Below are positions 1 through 6,177 of a stretch of DNA of 8,673 bases, piece after piece. Position 1 is the first letter of the stretch. Every line of letters begins with the position of its first letter. The notes beneath the pieces are model-generated. The model saw only the letters and a list, made by a program, of their open reading frames with translations, was not told the origin of the DNA and did not search any database. This stretch comes from CAYGZC01 sp964354225 (GTDB taxonomy: Bacteria > Bacteroidota > Ignavibacteria > UBA10030 > SZUA-254). The position numbers and the translations under genes are program-made. Location: the NCBI GenBank assembly GCA_964354225.1, contig CAYGZC010000173.1:1-8673 (forward strand). The letters run 5' to 3'.

Positions 1-141
1 GCGTATGATCAGGAGGATTTTGCCGGTGGATTTGGAGCCAAACTAAGTGCACTCGGGCTCAACGGTACGTTTGATTATGGATACAACAACTTTAAATATT
101 TACCCGGCACCCATTCATTCACTTTTGAATTACAATTTTAA
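1..141 (+). CDS. C-terminal end of an outer-membrane beta-barrel protein (PorV/PorQ-like), 5' end outside window
   Basis: Frame 1 is open from the first base to a TAA at 139-141, giving 46 residues that end in FTFELQF. Alternating hydrophobic and polar residues with a C-terminal Phe are the BAM-recognition signature of outer-membrane beta-barrels. The preceding stretch (GLNGTFDYGYNNF, then LPGTHSF) resembles the last two strands of PorV/PorQ and related FCB-group barrels, where a DYxYxxF segment is followed by a G-T-H turn and the last strand. The protein would sit in the outer membrane. Only the tail is present, so a PorV/PorQ assignment rather than another small barrel is tentative. An intrinsic terminator lies 90 nt downstream, so the gene is probably transcribed separately from the next one. 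Confidence 0.6.
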   Translation, partial: AYDQEDFAGGFGAKLSALGLNGTFDYGYNNFKYLPGTHSFTFELQF

Positions 142-231
142 TGAATATTTCGATATGGATTAAGAAATAATTGGTACGTTCGATGCGGGTGTGACCTGTA
201 CGGAATCGGAAAAGAGCATATGATTATTATC

Positions 232-259
232 AATCCCAGCCATAGCGACTGGGATTTTT
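232..259 (+). terminator. Intrinsic terminator downstream of the beta-barrel gene
   Basis: The arms AATCCCAG (232-239) and CTGGGATT (249-256) are perfectly complementary over 8 bp around a 9-nt loop. The right arm runs into a T-run (255-259) followed by ATTGTT. This is a standard rho-independent layout. It separates the barrel gene from the promoter-like elements at 303-339. The 142-231 stretch before it holds no convincing gene. Confidence 0.8.
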
Positions 260-302
260 ATTGTTAGTAACTCCGATGGCATTTGCATTACCGGTGTTTG
301 TC

Positions 303-331
303 TTGACAAACTGCTATTATATTCTTAATTT
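303..331 (+). promoter_or_regulatory. Candidate sigma70-type promoter for the MBL-fold hydrolase gene
   Basis: A perfect TTGACA lies at 303-308. At 17-nt spacing the -10 would be TAATTT (326-331), which would start transcription near 338 and leave a leader of about 22 nt with the Shine-Dalgarno site. A perfect TATAAT sits at 334-339, but it is 25 nt from the TTGACA and would start transcription almost on the ribosome site, so I prefer the first pairing. The organism's sigma-factor consensus is unknown. Confidence 0.4.
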
Positions 332-347
332 CTTATAATCGAAATTA

Positions 348-353
348 AAAGGA
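348..353 (+). promoter_or_regulatory. Ribosome binding site AAAGGA supporting an ATT start at 360
   Basis: AAAGGA (348-353) lies 6 nt before the ATT at 360 and 9 nt before an ATA at 363. No Shine-Dalgarno-like motif precedes the ATG at 501. The site therefore argues that translation begins near 360. An in-frame TAA at 336-338 rules out any start further upstream. Confidence 0.55.
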
Positions 354-359
354 ACAGGC

Positions 360-1088
360 ATTATAAAAAACTTAATCATTATTTTCTATCCAGTACTTAT
401 AGCAGTTTTAAGCTCTAATGGACAGACAAAGTTTGAAAGCGATATTATCCAAACTCCTGCTGGAAAATTAACAATTACCTTCATCGGCCATGGAACGCTG
501 ATGCTCGAACTAAAAAGTACAATTATTCACGTCGATCCGTGGAGCAATCTCGCCGATTACACTAAACTTCCTAAAGCCGACATTATACTTATTACCCATC
601 ATCATCCCGATCACCTCGACACCAATGCTATCTCTATGCTATCGAAAGAAAGTACACAAATTATTCTAACCAGGGCTACTTTTGAGATTTTGAAAAAAGG
701 TACCGTAATGAAAAACGGTGACAAGAAGGCCATTGATGAAATTGAAATCGAAGCTGTGCCTGCATACAATACCACCGAGGGGCGGGAAAAATTTCATCCC
801 AAAGGCAGAGATAACGGATACATCCTCATAATAGGTAAGAAAAGAATTTACATCGCAGGCGATACTGAGAACATTCCAGAGATGTCGTTATTAAAAAACA
901 TCGACATTGCTTTCTTGCCGATGAACCAGCCCTACACAATGCTTCCTGAGCAGGTTGCTGATGACGCAAATAGAATTAAACCCAAAATTCTATATCCCTA
1001 TCATTACGGCAAGAGTGATGTCTCAAAATTGAAAACACTGTTGGTAAAGAATCACAATATTGAAGTACGATTTCGAGCGTTGAAGTAA
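360..1088 (+). CDS. Secreted metallo-beta-lactamase-fold hydrolase (UlaG-like), probable ATT start
   Basis: This is a zinc-dependent MBL-fold hydrolase of the UlaG-like branch, probably exported to the periplasm. Numbering from ATT at 360 gives 242 residues. Residues 2-22 form a signal peptide (Lys3, hydrophobic core 5-17, then SSNGQ). The fold opens with TITFIGHGTLM (38-48), then HVDPW. The metal motif HxHxDH is HHHPDH (80-85). Further candidate ligands are His146 in the KFHPKG segment, Asp168 in AGDTE and His215 in YPYHYG. The ATG at 501 is residue 48; starting there would remove the signal peptide and the first beta strand with its conserved GHGT, so it is almost certainly not the start. 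The substrate is unknown. The gene converges with the acetyltransferase gene, leaving one base between stop codons. Family assignment is firm, the exact start less so. Confidence 0.85.
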   Translation: MIKNLIIIFYPVLIAVLSSNGQTKFESDIIQTPAGKLTITFIGHGTLMLELKSTIIHVDPWSNLADYTKLPKADIILITHHHPDHLDTNAISMLSKESTQIILTRATFEILKKGTVMKNGDKKAIDEIEIEAVPAYNTTEGREKFHPKGRDNGYILIIGKKRIYIAGDTENIPEMSLLKNIDIAFLPMNQPYTMLPEQVADDANRIKPKILYPYHYGKSDVSKLKTLLVKNHNIEVRFRALK

Positions 1089-1089
1089 A

Positions 1090-1121
1090 TCAACCCTTCC
1101 TTTCGAATAACGGAAGGTTGA
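1090..1121. terminator. Hairpin between convergent genes, possible bidirectional terminator
   Basis: The left arm TCAACCCTTCC (1090-1100) pairs with GGAAGGTTGA (1112-1121) over 10 bp with one bulged C; the loop is 1101-1111. It lies directly after the plus-strand hydrolase stop and overlaps the last codons and stop of the minus-strand acetyltransferase. Flanking T-tracts are weak (ATTCTTT on the plus side, ATTTACTT on the minus side). It could end transcription both ways, but efficiency is doubtful. Confidence 0.45.
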
Positions 1122-1569
1122 ATTCTTTAGCAGCCCAATTAGCCAATCTTTTTCCTTCTATGCTGAAAGACCACACGAATAGAGATTGAATGGGATGTTG
1201 ATTCAAAATAGATTGTATCGCATTACGTACCATTTGTTTTGCTAATCCCTTACCACGATATTCAGGCAAGACAAGTGCTGAGCATAAATAGATTGCATCA
1301 TATTTTTCACCTATCGTGATGCGATTTAAGATTTCCTTTTCAGTAATCTTATTTGAGAGAAAATCGTCCATCACTTTTTTTGTTGTCGGGATAATTAACA
1401 TCCAGGCGATTGGACCATTCTCATCGGTTTTCTCTAAGAGTGTACTCGGATGAATATCCAGAAGACGTTTCATTGTATCCTCATCGACAGAAAGTTGAGC
1501 CGGATCGTTTTTCATGTCGAAAAACTCTTCTGCAAGTTTTATCATCCGCGCTCGATTATCTTCAGGCAT
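1090..1569 (-). CDS. GNAT-family N-acetyltransferase
   Basis: This small cytoplasmic protein (159 residues from the ATG at 1569) has the GNAT fold. A beta strand with SALVLPEYRGKGLA carries the acetyl-CoA pyrophosphate-binding loop R/Q-x-x-G-x-G/A as RGKGLA (about residues 105-110), followed by the helix KQMVRNAIQSIL. The C-terminal part (FVWSF, then GKRLANWAA) is typical of the last strands. The acceptor substrate cannot be told. A TTG at 1575 follows directly after an in-frame stop and could add two residues. The weak GAGA (1580-1583) is 10 nt from the ATG but only 4 nt from the TTG, which favours the ATG. The gene lies about 48 nt downstream of the molybdenum-subunit gene on the same strand, so it may be the last gene of that operon, but its link to the pathway is unproven. 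Confidence 0.8.
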   Translation of the reverse strand: MPEDNRARMIKLAEEFFDMKNDPAQLSVDEDTMKRLLDIHPSTLLEKTDENGPIAWMLIIPTTKKVMDDFLSNKITEKEILNRITIGEKYDAIYLCSALVLPEYRGKGLAKQMVRNAIQSILNQHPIQSLFVWSFSIEGKRLANWAAKEFNLPLFERKG

Positions 1570-1617
1570 TAGCAATTATCTCTAGCGATCACTTTAAACA
1601 TAACGAAACACAATCTC

Positions 1618-3954
1618 TTACGAATGTTTAAAGCTAAGCGCAATCTTCTCCGCCGTAATCGGCATGGATTTAATTCTTAATCCAAGTGCATCATCAACTG
1701 CGTTTGCGATCATCGGCGCGGCAGGTATCATAGTGTGTTCACCTACACCCCGTGCACCAGATGGTCCATCGTGCTGAGGAACTTCAATGATAATTGGAAC
1801 TATCTTTTCAGGAACATCCATTGATGTTGGAATTTTATAATCCGTGAAGTTTGCATTGATGAGTTTTCCTTTCTCATCAAACCGCATATCCTCGTACAAA
1901 ACAGTTGCTATGCCTTGCAGCAGTCCACCGGTAATTTGACCTTTAATTAAATCGGGATTGATCGCTTTCCCAACATCAACAGCGAGAACAGCTTTGAGAA
2001 TTTTTACCTTACCGGTTTGCTTGTCAACTTCAATTATTATCGCGCTGGCGCCGACGGTATAATGAACGTTAGGATGGCCACCCTGACTCGTTTCCGGGTC
2101 GCTCAGCGCCGATGTGAATTCAGGCATAAACATTCCACGCCCGAGTATCGGTCCGCCGCAGTACGAACCGTCCGGTTTCTGAATGCCGGAAATGATAAAT
2201 TCACGTAACGGCACCGATAGAGTTTTATCGTCACGTGATTTCACACATTCATTTTCAAGGTACAGCGATTTCCGATTTTTCCCGAGCGCTCGCTCGACGA
2301 GATCGAAAATCTGTTCGCGTGCGTCAATAGCCGCGCTCTCGACTGCTCTTCCGCATCCCCACGTAACGTGCGAACCGACCGTTTGCCACTCGTACGGATT
2401 CCGATCTGTGTCAGGTGTCTCAACTCTAATCTTTTCAGGAGGAATCATAAGAACTTCAGCCGCTATCTGTGCCATGGCGGTCAATAAACCCTGACCGATC
2501 TCCATACCTGAGATGAGAATGTTGATACTTCCATCCTCATTAAATTTCAGAAACGCCGATGAAGATGCGTTCGGCGGCATTGCTGGCGCTTTCCAGAATA
2601 ATGCAAATCCTTTTCCGATTGCTTTATTTGGATCGGTTGGAGTTTCTTTCTTTCCCCATTCGATTTCCTTCTCAACTTTGTCGATTGCTTCGAGCAATCC
2701 ATTGGCGTTCATCTTTCCACCGTAATTTAAAATATCTCCTTCACGAATTGCATTCTTACGACGAAGTTGGATTGGATCAATGTTCATTTTCTTGGCAATT
2801 TCATTTAGATGAGATTCAAGTCCGAACAAAAATTCTGAATAACCAAACCCGCGATACGGTCCACCCGGTGGAAGATTGGTGTAGATGCAAATCGAATCGA
2901 TGCTGACATTAGGAATATTGTATGGACCGGAAGCAGAAAGTCCTGCGGCATTGACAACGTTTGCACCGTATTCGACATACGCTCCGGCATCCCAATTCAG
3001 TGTATTGTCCATAGCGATGATGGTTCCATCTTTTTTCAAACCAACTTTTATGCGAGCAGTTAAACCTTGTCGTTGATAAGTATTATAGAATTCTTGTGCG
3101 CGCGACCAGAGAACTTTTACAGGTCTTCCCTTAACAGCAGTTGCCAGTGCAGCACCCATAATTTCCATCGAGACGCCGGCTTTACCACCGAATCCGCCAC
3201 CAATGAACGGTGTAACAACTCGAATATCTTTATGCGACAATCCGAGAGGTGCAAGTGCTTCGGCAAATAAATTTCTTTGCGTGTACGGCGATTGCGACGC
3301 AGTCCACACAGTGAGCCGGTCCGAATTATCGTATAAACCTACTGCGCCGTGGACTTCGATTGCACAGTGGGCGTAACGTGGAACAGTGTACGTATCTTCA
3401 AAAACAAAATCTGCCTCTTTGAAAGCTTTCGCGACATCTCCTTTTCTTATTTTTCTGAGATGGGCGATGTTCGTATCGCCTCTCGGAAAGAACCAAGGGA
3501 CATGTTTGTAATGACGGAGGTCGGGATGAATGAGGTATGCATCTTTCGCTAGCGCTTGTTCGACATTGAGGATCGCAGGAAGTTCGGTATAATCGACTTT
3601 CACGAGCTTTGCTGCTTTCAATGCAGTTGTCGCATTTCGCGCTATTACGGCGGCAACCTGCTCTCCGACAAATCTTACTCGATCTTGAGCGAATATAAAC
3701 CGATCGTGCATATAAAGTCCAAATCGATAAGGAAAATCTTTTCCGATAACAATCTTTACAACACCCAGTACTTTCTCCGCTTCACTTGTATCGATTTTAT
3801 TGATGACGGCATGCGCGAATTTGCTCTCGACGATTGCTGTATAAAGAAGATCGGGACCGAAATTGAGATCGTCGATGAATTCTGCGGCACCGGAGACTTT
3901 TGTTTTCCCGTCGATGCGTATGGTTGATTTGCCGATGAATGTATATTCTTCCAT
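1618..3954 (-). CDS. Xanthine dehydrogenase family protein, molybdopterin-binding (large) subunit
   Basis: This is the 778-residue catalytic subunit of a molybdenum hydroxylase, which inserts a water-derived oxygen into a C-H bond, usually of an N-heterocycle or aldehyde. The N-terminal aldehyde oxidase/xanthine dehydrogenase a/b hammerhead domain spans about residues 15-130, with the cofactor-binding domains after it. The visible signatures are GGGFGGK (252-258), PYRGFG (366-371), GMEIGQGL (483-490) and GVGE (736-739), whose Glu739 aligns with the catalytic base of xanthine dehydrogenase. The YRGFG loop resembles purine and aldehyde hydroxylases and lacks the Cys of the CO dehydrogenase loop (AYRCSFR type), so a CO dehydrogenase role is unlikely. 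No signal peptide is seen, so it is cytoplasmic. It follows the FeS gene by 17 nt. No clear Shine-Dalgarno site precedes the ATG at 3954, suggesting coupling. The substrate cannot be read from the sequence. Confidence 0.95.
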   Translation of the reverse strand: MEEYTFIGKSTIRIDGKTKVSGAAEFIDDLNFGPDLLYTAIVESKFAHAVINKIDTSEAEKVLGVVKIVIGKDFPYRFGLYMHDRFIFAQDRVRFVGEQVAAVIARNATTALKAAKLVKVDYTELPAILNVEQALAKDAYLIHPDLRHYKHVPWFFPRGDTNIAHLRKIRKGDVAKAFKEADFVFEDTYTVPRYAHCAIEVHGAVGLYDNSDRLTVWTASQSPYTQRNLFAEALAPLGLSHKDIRVVTPFIGGGFGGKAGVSMEIMGAALATAVKGRPVKVLWSRAQEFYNTYQRQGLTARIKVGLKKDGTIIAMDNTLNWDAGAYVEYGANVVNAAGLSASGPYNIPNVSIDSICIYTNLPPGGPYRGFGYSEFLFGLESHLNEIAKKMNIDPIQLRRKNAIREGDILNYGGKMNANGLLEAIDKVEKEIEWGKKETPTDPNKAIGKGFALFWKAPAMPPNASSSAFLKFNEDGSINILISGMEIGQGLLTAMAQIAAEVLMIPPEKIRVETPDTDRNPYEWQTVGSHVTWGCGRAVESAAIDAREQIFDLVERALGKNRKSLYLENECVKSRDDKTLSVPLREFIISGIQKPDGSYCGGPILGRGMFMPEFTSALSDPETSQGGHPNVHYTVGASAIIIEVDKQTGKVKILKAVLAVDVGKAINPDLIKGQITGGLLQGIATVLYEDMRFDEKGKLINANFTDYKIPTSMDVPEKIVPIIIEVPQHDGPSGARGVGEHTMIPAAPMIANAVDDALGLRIKSMPITAEKIALSFKHS

Positions 3955-3971
3955 AAAATTCTGAATCTATA

Positions 3972-4433
3972 TTAACGTTTTTTTGTCAAATTGGTGATTG
4001 CATCAATGATGGGAGTATATCCCGTGCATCTGCACAAATTGCCGGAGAGCGCTTCTTGGATTTCTCTTTTTTCCGGTTTAGAATTCTTCGACAACAGTTC
4101 CGTTGCCGAGAGAATTATCCCCGGCGCGCAAAATCCGCATTGGAATGAATTGTGTTCGATGAACGACTTTTGAAGCGGCGTCAATCCACTGTCCATAAGT
4201 CCTTCAAGCGTAATGATTTCCTGTCCGTCAACCTCGATTGCAAGCACGAGACAACTGCGAACAGTTTTTCTATTAATGATCACCGTGCATGTTCCGCAGT
4301 CGCCTTTATCACAGCCACACTTGGGACTTTTGACCCCGAGCTTATCCCGTAAAACTTCGAGAAGAACTTCGTTGGGATTGACTTCGAGTGCAATCGCTTC
4401 ACTGTTTAAATTAAATTTGATTTCTTTTTTCAC
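3972..4433 (-). CDS. [2Fe-2S] iron-sulfur (small) subunit of the molybdenum hydroxylase
   Basis: This 153-residue protein carries electrons from the molybdenum centre to FAD. The N-terminal plant-ferredoxin-type domain binds one cluster through Cys41, Cys46, Cys49 and Cys61 (CGCDKGDCGTC, then SC); Cys39 is an extra cysteine, also common in this family. The C-terminal four-helix domain binds the second cluster through Cys99 and Cys102 (QCGFC) and Cys134 and Cys136 (NLCRCTGY). All eight ligands are present and the length is normal for a separate small subunit. It starts with GTG at 4433; AGGAG (complement of 4440-4444) lies 6 nt upstream and overlaps the stop codon of the FAD-subunit gene. With a 9-nt gap upstream and a 17-nt gap downstream it is clearly in the same operon as the other two subunits. 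Confidence 0.96.
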   Translation of the reverse strand: MKKEIKFNLNSEAIALEVNPNEVLLEVLRDKLGVKSPKCGCDKGDCGTCTVIINRKTVRSCLVLAIEVDGQEIITLEGLMDSGLTPLQKSFIEHNSFQCGFCAPGIILSATELLSKNSKPEKREIQEALSGNLCRCTGYTPIIDAITNLTKKR

Positions 4434-4439
4434 AATAAT

Positions 4440-4444
4440 CTCCT
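4440..4444 (-). promoter_or_regulatory. Ribosome binding site AGGAG for the FeS subunit
   Basis: The minus strand reads AGGAG here, 6 nt before the GTG at 4433. The motif overlaps the TAG stop of the FAD-subunit gene (4443-4445), so a ribosome finishing that gene sits on this site. It supports the GTG start. Confidence 0.7.
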
Positions 4445-5330
4445 ATATTACACTCGTTCCGTATTCAAGACCGTTACCGTTCAATCGGCTGATCGCGGCG
4501 TTCAATCCTCTTTCAAACATCACCTTTGCCATGTGCATGCGATACTCTTTCGTTGCGCGCACGTCTGTGATCGGTTTGATTTCTTCTTCAATTAACTGCT
4601 TTGCTTTCTCGATCAGAGAAGGAACATTTTTTTGCCCGTTCAATATCTGTTCGACTATTTTCGCGCGAACCGGAATCGGTGCCACGGCTCCAAATGAAAT
4701 CCTGTAACTACCATCGGATAATGCAAGAATGAGCACACTTACCTGAGCGAGGTCTTCACCGGCGTATCTACCCAATTTCACCCAGCATCCGGCGTGTTTC
4801 TCTTTGGGTAACGGTAGGGTAATTCCAGTAACAATCTCGCCTTTTTGCAGCGCGGTCTTGCGCGGGGCAACAAACCACTCGGCTGCTGGAATTCTTCTGT
4901 CACCAGTTTGTCCTGCCACTTGCACAGTTGCATCGTACGCCATTAGTAATGGACCGCTATCCATGCACGGCACAGCCGAGCAAATGTTGCCGACTACAGT
5001 TGCTCTATTTCTAATTCCGACCGACGCAACAGTTTTTGCCAGCTCGACAATGACGGGATACTTATCCCGTACAATATCGGACTCCATCAAATCGGCAAAC
5101 GTTACACCAGCGCCTATGTGTAGCGCACCGGCGTTGAAGGATATTTTATTGAGTGCGTCAAGGCCTTTGATGTCGACGACAACTTCCGGCTGGATGACAT
5201 TTTCTTTCAGCATGTCGACAAGATCGGTACCGCCGGCAAGGATTGCTGAATTCTTTGATTGTGTAAGAATCGTTAATGTCTCGCTCAGACTTTTTGGTTT
5301 TACGTAATCAAATGAATGAATTATTGGCAC
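4443..5330 (-). CDS. FAD-binding (medium) subunit of the molybdenum hydroxylase
   Basis: This 295-residue subunit takes electrons from the iron-sulfur clusters to FAD and on to an acceptor. The N-terminal FAD-binding PCMH-type domain shows AGGTDL (32-37) and the second flavin motif ATVVGNICSAVPCMDSGP (110-127). The C-terminal CO dehydrogenase flavoprotein-type domain follows from about residue 175. There is no extra Cys-rich loop of the sort that holds a [4Fe-4S] cluster in 4-hydroxybenzoyl-CoA reductase, so that enzyme is unlikely. The start is GTG at 5330 with GGAG (complement of 5339-5342) 8 nt upstream. The gene follows the cyclase-family gene by 18 nt and precedes the FeS gene by 9 nt. 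The oxidant (NAD, ferredoxin or other) cannot be decided from the sequence. Confidence 0.95.
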   Translation of the reverse strand: MPIIHSFDYVKPKSLSETLTILTQSKNSAILAGGTDLVDMLKENVIQPEVVVDIKGLDALNKISFNAGALHIGAGVTFADLMESDIVRDKYPVIVELAKTVASVGIRNRATVVGNICSAVPCMDSGPLLMAYDATVQVAGQTGDRRIPAAEWFVAPRKTALQKGEIVTGITLPLPKEKHAGCWVKLGRYAGEDLAQVSVLILALSDGSYRISFGAVAPIPVRAKIVEQILNGQKNVPSLIEKAKQLIEEEIKPITDVRATKEYRMHMAKVMFERGLNAAISRLNGNGLEYGTSVI

Positions 5331-5338
5331 TGTGATTT

Positions 5339-5342
5339 CTCC
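5339..5342 (-). promoter_or_regulatory. Ribosome binding site GGAG for the FAD subunit
   Basis: The minus strand reads CCGGAGAA around this site, with GGAG 8 nt before the GTG at 5330. No ATG lies nearby in frame, so the site decides in favour of the GTG start. Confidence 0.65.
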
Positions 5343-5348
5343 GGTAAT

Positions 5349-6176
5349 TTATTTTCCATTCGGTGGCAGAAATGCAACGATCCGGCACATTGCCGATTCC
5401 AATTCGATGCCTCTCAGCGGGAAGCAGCCGATCCAGCAGCGTTTGTTACTGAGCTTGTTGATATCGCCGCCAATATTTTCAGCATGAACTAATTTCTTTG
5501 GGAATAGCTTTAAATGCATCACTTGATAATATTCATCCTGCGGAAACATTTTATCCCATGAATTCACGTTGTACTTCCGTTTCAGGTTGGCTTCAGCTTC
5601 CACGAATTGGGCTGGATGCCATTGGCGAATAATTGTGTTCATCGGATGATCTGCGCTTCCGCAATCGACGCCGATCCATTTAATTTTCATTTCAAGCGCC
5701 CACTTGTGAAAGCCGGGTCCCGGTCCGGGGTGTTTTACGAAATATCTAATCTCATCAGAACCTTTCTGATCCCACGCGTAACGGTTGTAGCCGGTGTTGA
5801 TTAGAAGAATGTCGCCTTTTTTTATCTCAACTTTCTTCATCAGCATTTCCGGAGTATATAAATCGTAGTCGCCGACTTCTTTCGAAATATCAACCACCAC
5901 ACCCTGACCGATCCACTCGCTCATCGGCACCTGACCGATCGAGCGACCAGAAGCGTGAAAGTGAATCTCGCCATCCATATGCGTTCCAACATGATTGCTT
6001 GTTGTGATGATTTGTCCGTTTGCACCTTGCCCCATGTGTGCGCCGGCAATTCGTTTGAAGTATTGAATCCCGAGCGGCATGTAGCTGGGCCACGGTGGAG
6101 TGTGAATACTCAACCGTTGGGTTAAATCATAAACTTTCACTTTGTCCATGAAGCTTAGAAATTCTTGAATCTTCAT
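5349..6176 (-). CDS. Cyclase family protein (KynB/isatin-hydrolase superfamily), probable cyclic-amide hydrolase
   Basis: This 275-residue metal-dependent hydrolase has no signal peptide. Members of the superfamily include arylformamidase KynB and isatin hydrolase, which hydrolyse amide bonds with a divalent metal. The signature HxGTHxDxxxH is HVGTHMDGEIH (62-72), giving His62, His66, Asp68 and His72. A second conserved region, HAENIGGDI (231-239), supplies Glu233. KynB itself is about 210 residues; this protein is longer, with extra sequence around 140-225 (including a PGPGPGF run and a WHPAQF segment). It therefore belongs to a different subgroup, and a kynurenine role has no support from its neighbours. 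It starts at ATG 6176, one base after the DUF1116 stop, with a strong AAGGAG 7 nt upstream. Its place between carbamoyltransferase-like genes and a molybdenum hydroxylase suggests it opens the ring made by the hydroxylase; that is inference. Confidence 0.88.
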   Translation of the reverse strand: MKIQEFLSFMDKVKVYDLTQRLSIHTPPWPSYMPLGIQYFKRIAGAHMGQGANGQIITTSNHVGTHMDGEIHFHASGRSIGQVPMSEWIGQGVVVDISKEVGDYDLYTPEMLMKKVEIKKGDILLINTGYNRYAWDQKGSDEIRYFVKHPGPGPGFHKWALEMKIKWIGVDCGSADHPMNTIIRQWHPAQFVEAEANLKRKYNVNSWDKMFPQDEYYQVMHLKLFPKKLVHAENIGGDINKLSNKRCWIGCFPLRGIELESAMCRIVAFLPPNGK

Positions 6177-6177
6177 T

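Noticed and set aside
142..171. Nine-residue open frame right after the beta-barrel stop
   Set aside because: It has no ribosome site or recognisable product and is best seen as chance.
334..339. TATAAT as the -10 paired with TTGACA at 303
   Set aside because: Spacing of 25 nt is too long, and transcription would begin at about the Shine-Dalgarno site.
501..1088. ATG at 501 as the start of the MBL-fold hydrolase
   Set aside because: It would cut off the signal peptide and the conserved TITFIGHGT strand encoded in the same frame upstream, and it has no ribosome site in front.
4213..5307. Long plus-strand open frames opposite the FeS and FAD subunit genes (up to 167 codons)
   Set aside because: Their translations show no family features, and they mirror well-supported minus-strand genes, so they are antisense shadows.
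1618..5330. Aerobic CO dehydrogenase (CoxLSM)
   Set aside because: The large subunit has PYRGFG in place of the Cys-containing CO dehydrogenase loop, and no cox accessory genes are near.
4443..5330. 4-Hydroxybenzoyl-CoA reductase beta subunit
   Set aside because: No Cys-rich [4Fe-4S] insertion is seen after the second flavin motif, and the length is that of the plain FAD subunit.
5349..6176. Kynurenine formamidase of tryptophan breakdown
   Set aside because: Only the superfamily motif matches; the protein is much longer and no kynurenine-pathway genes are adjacent.
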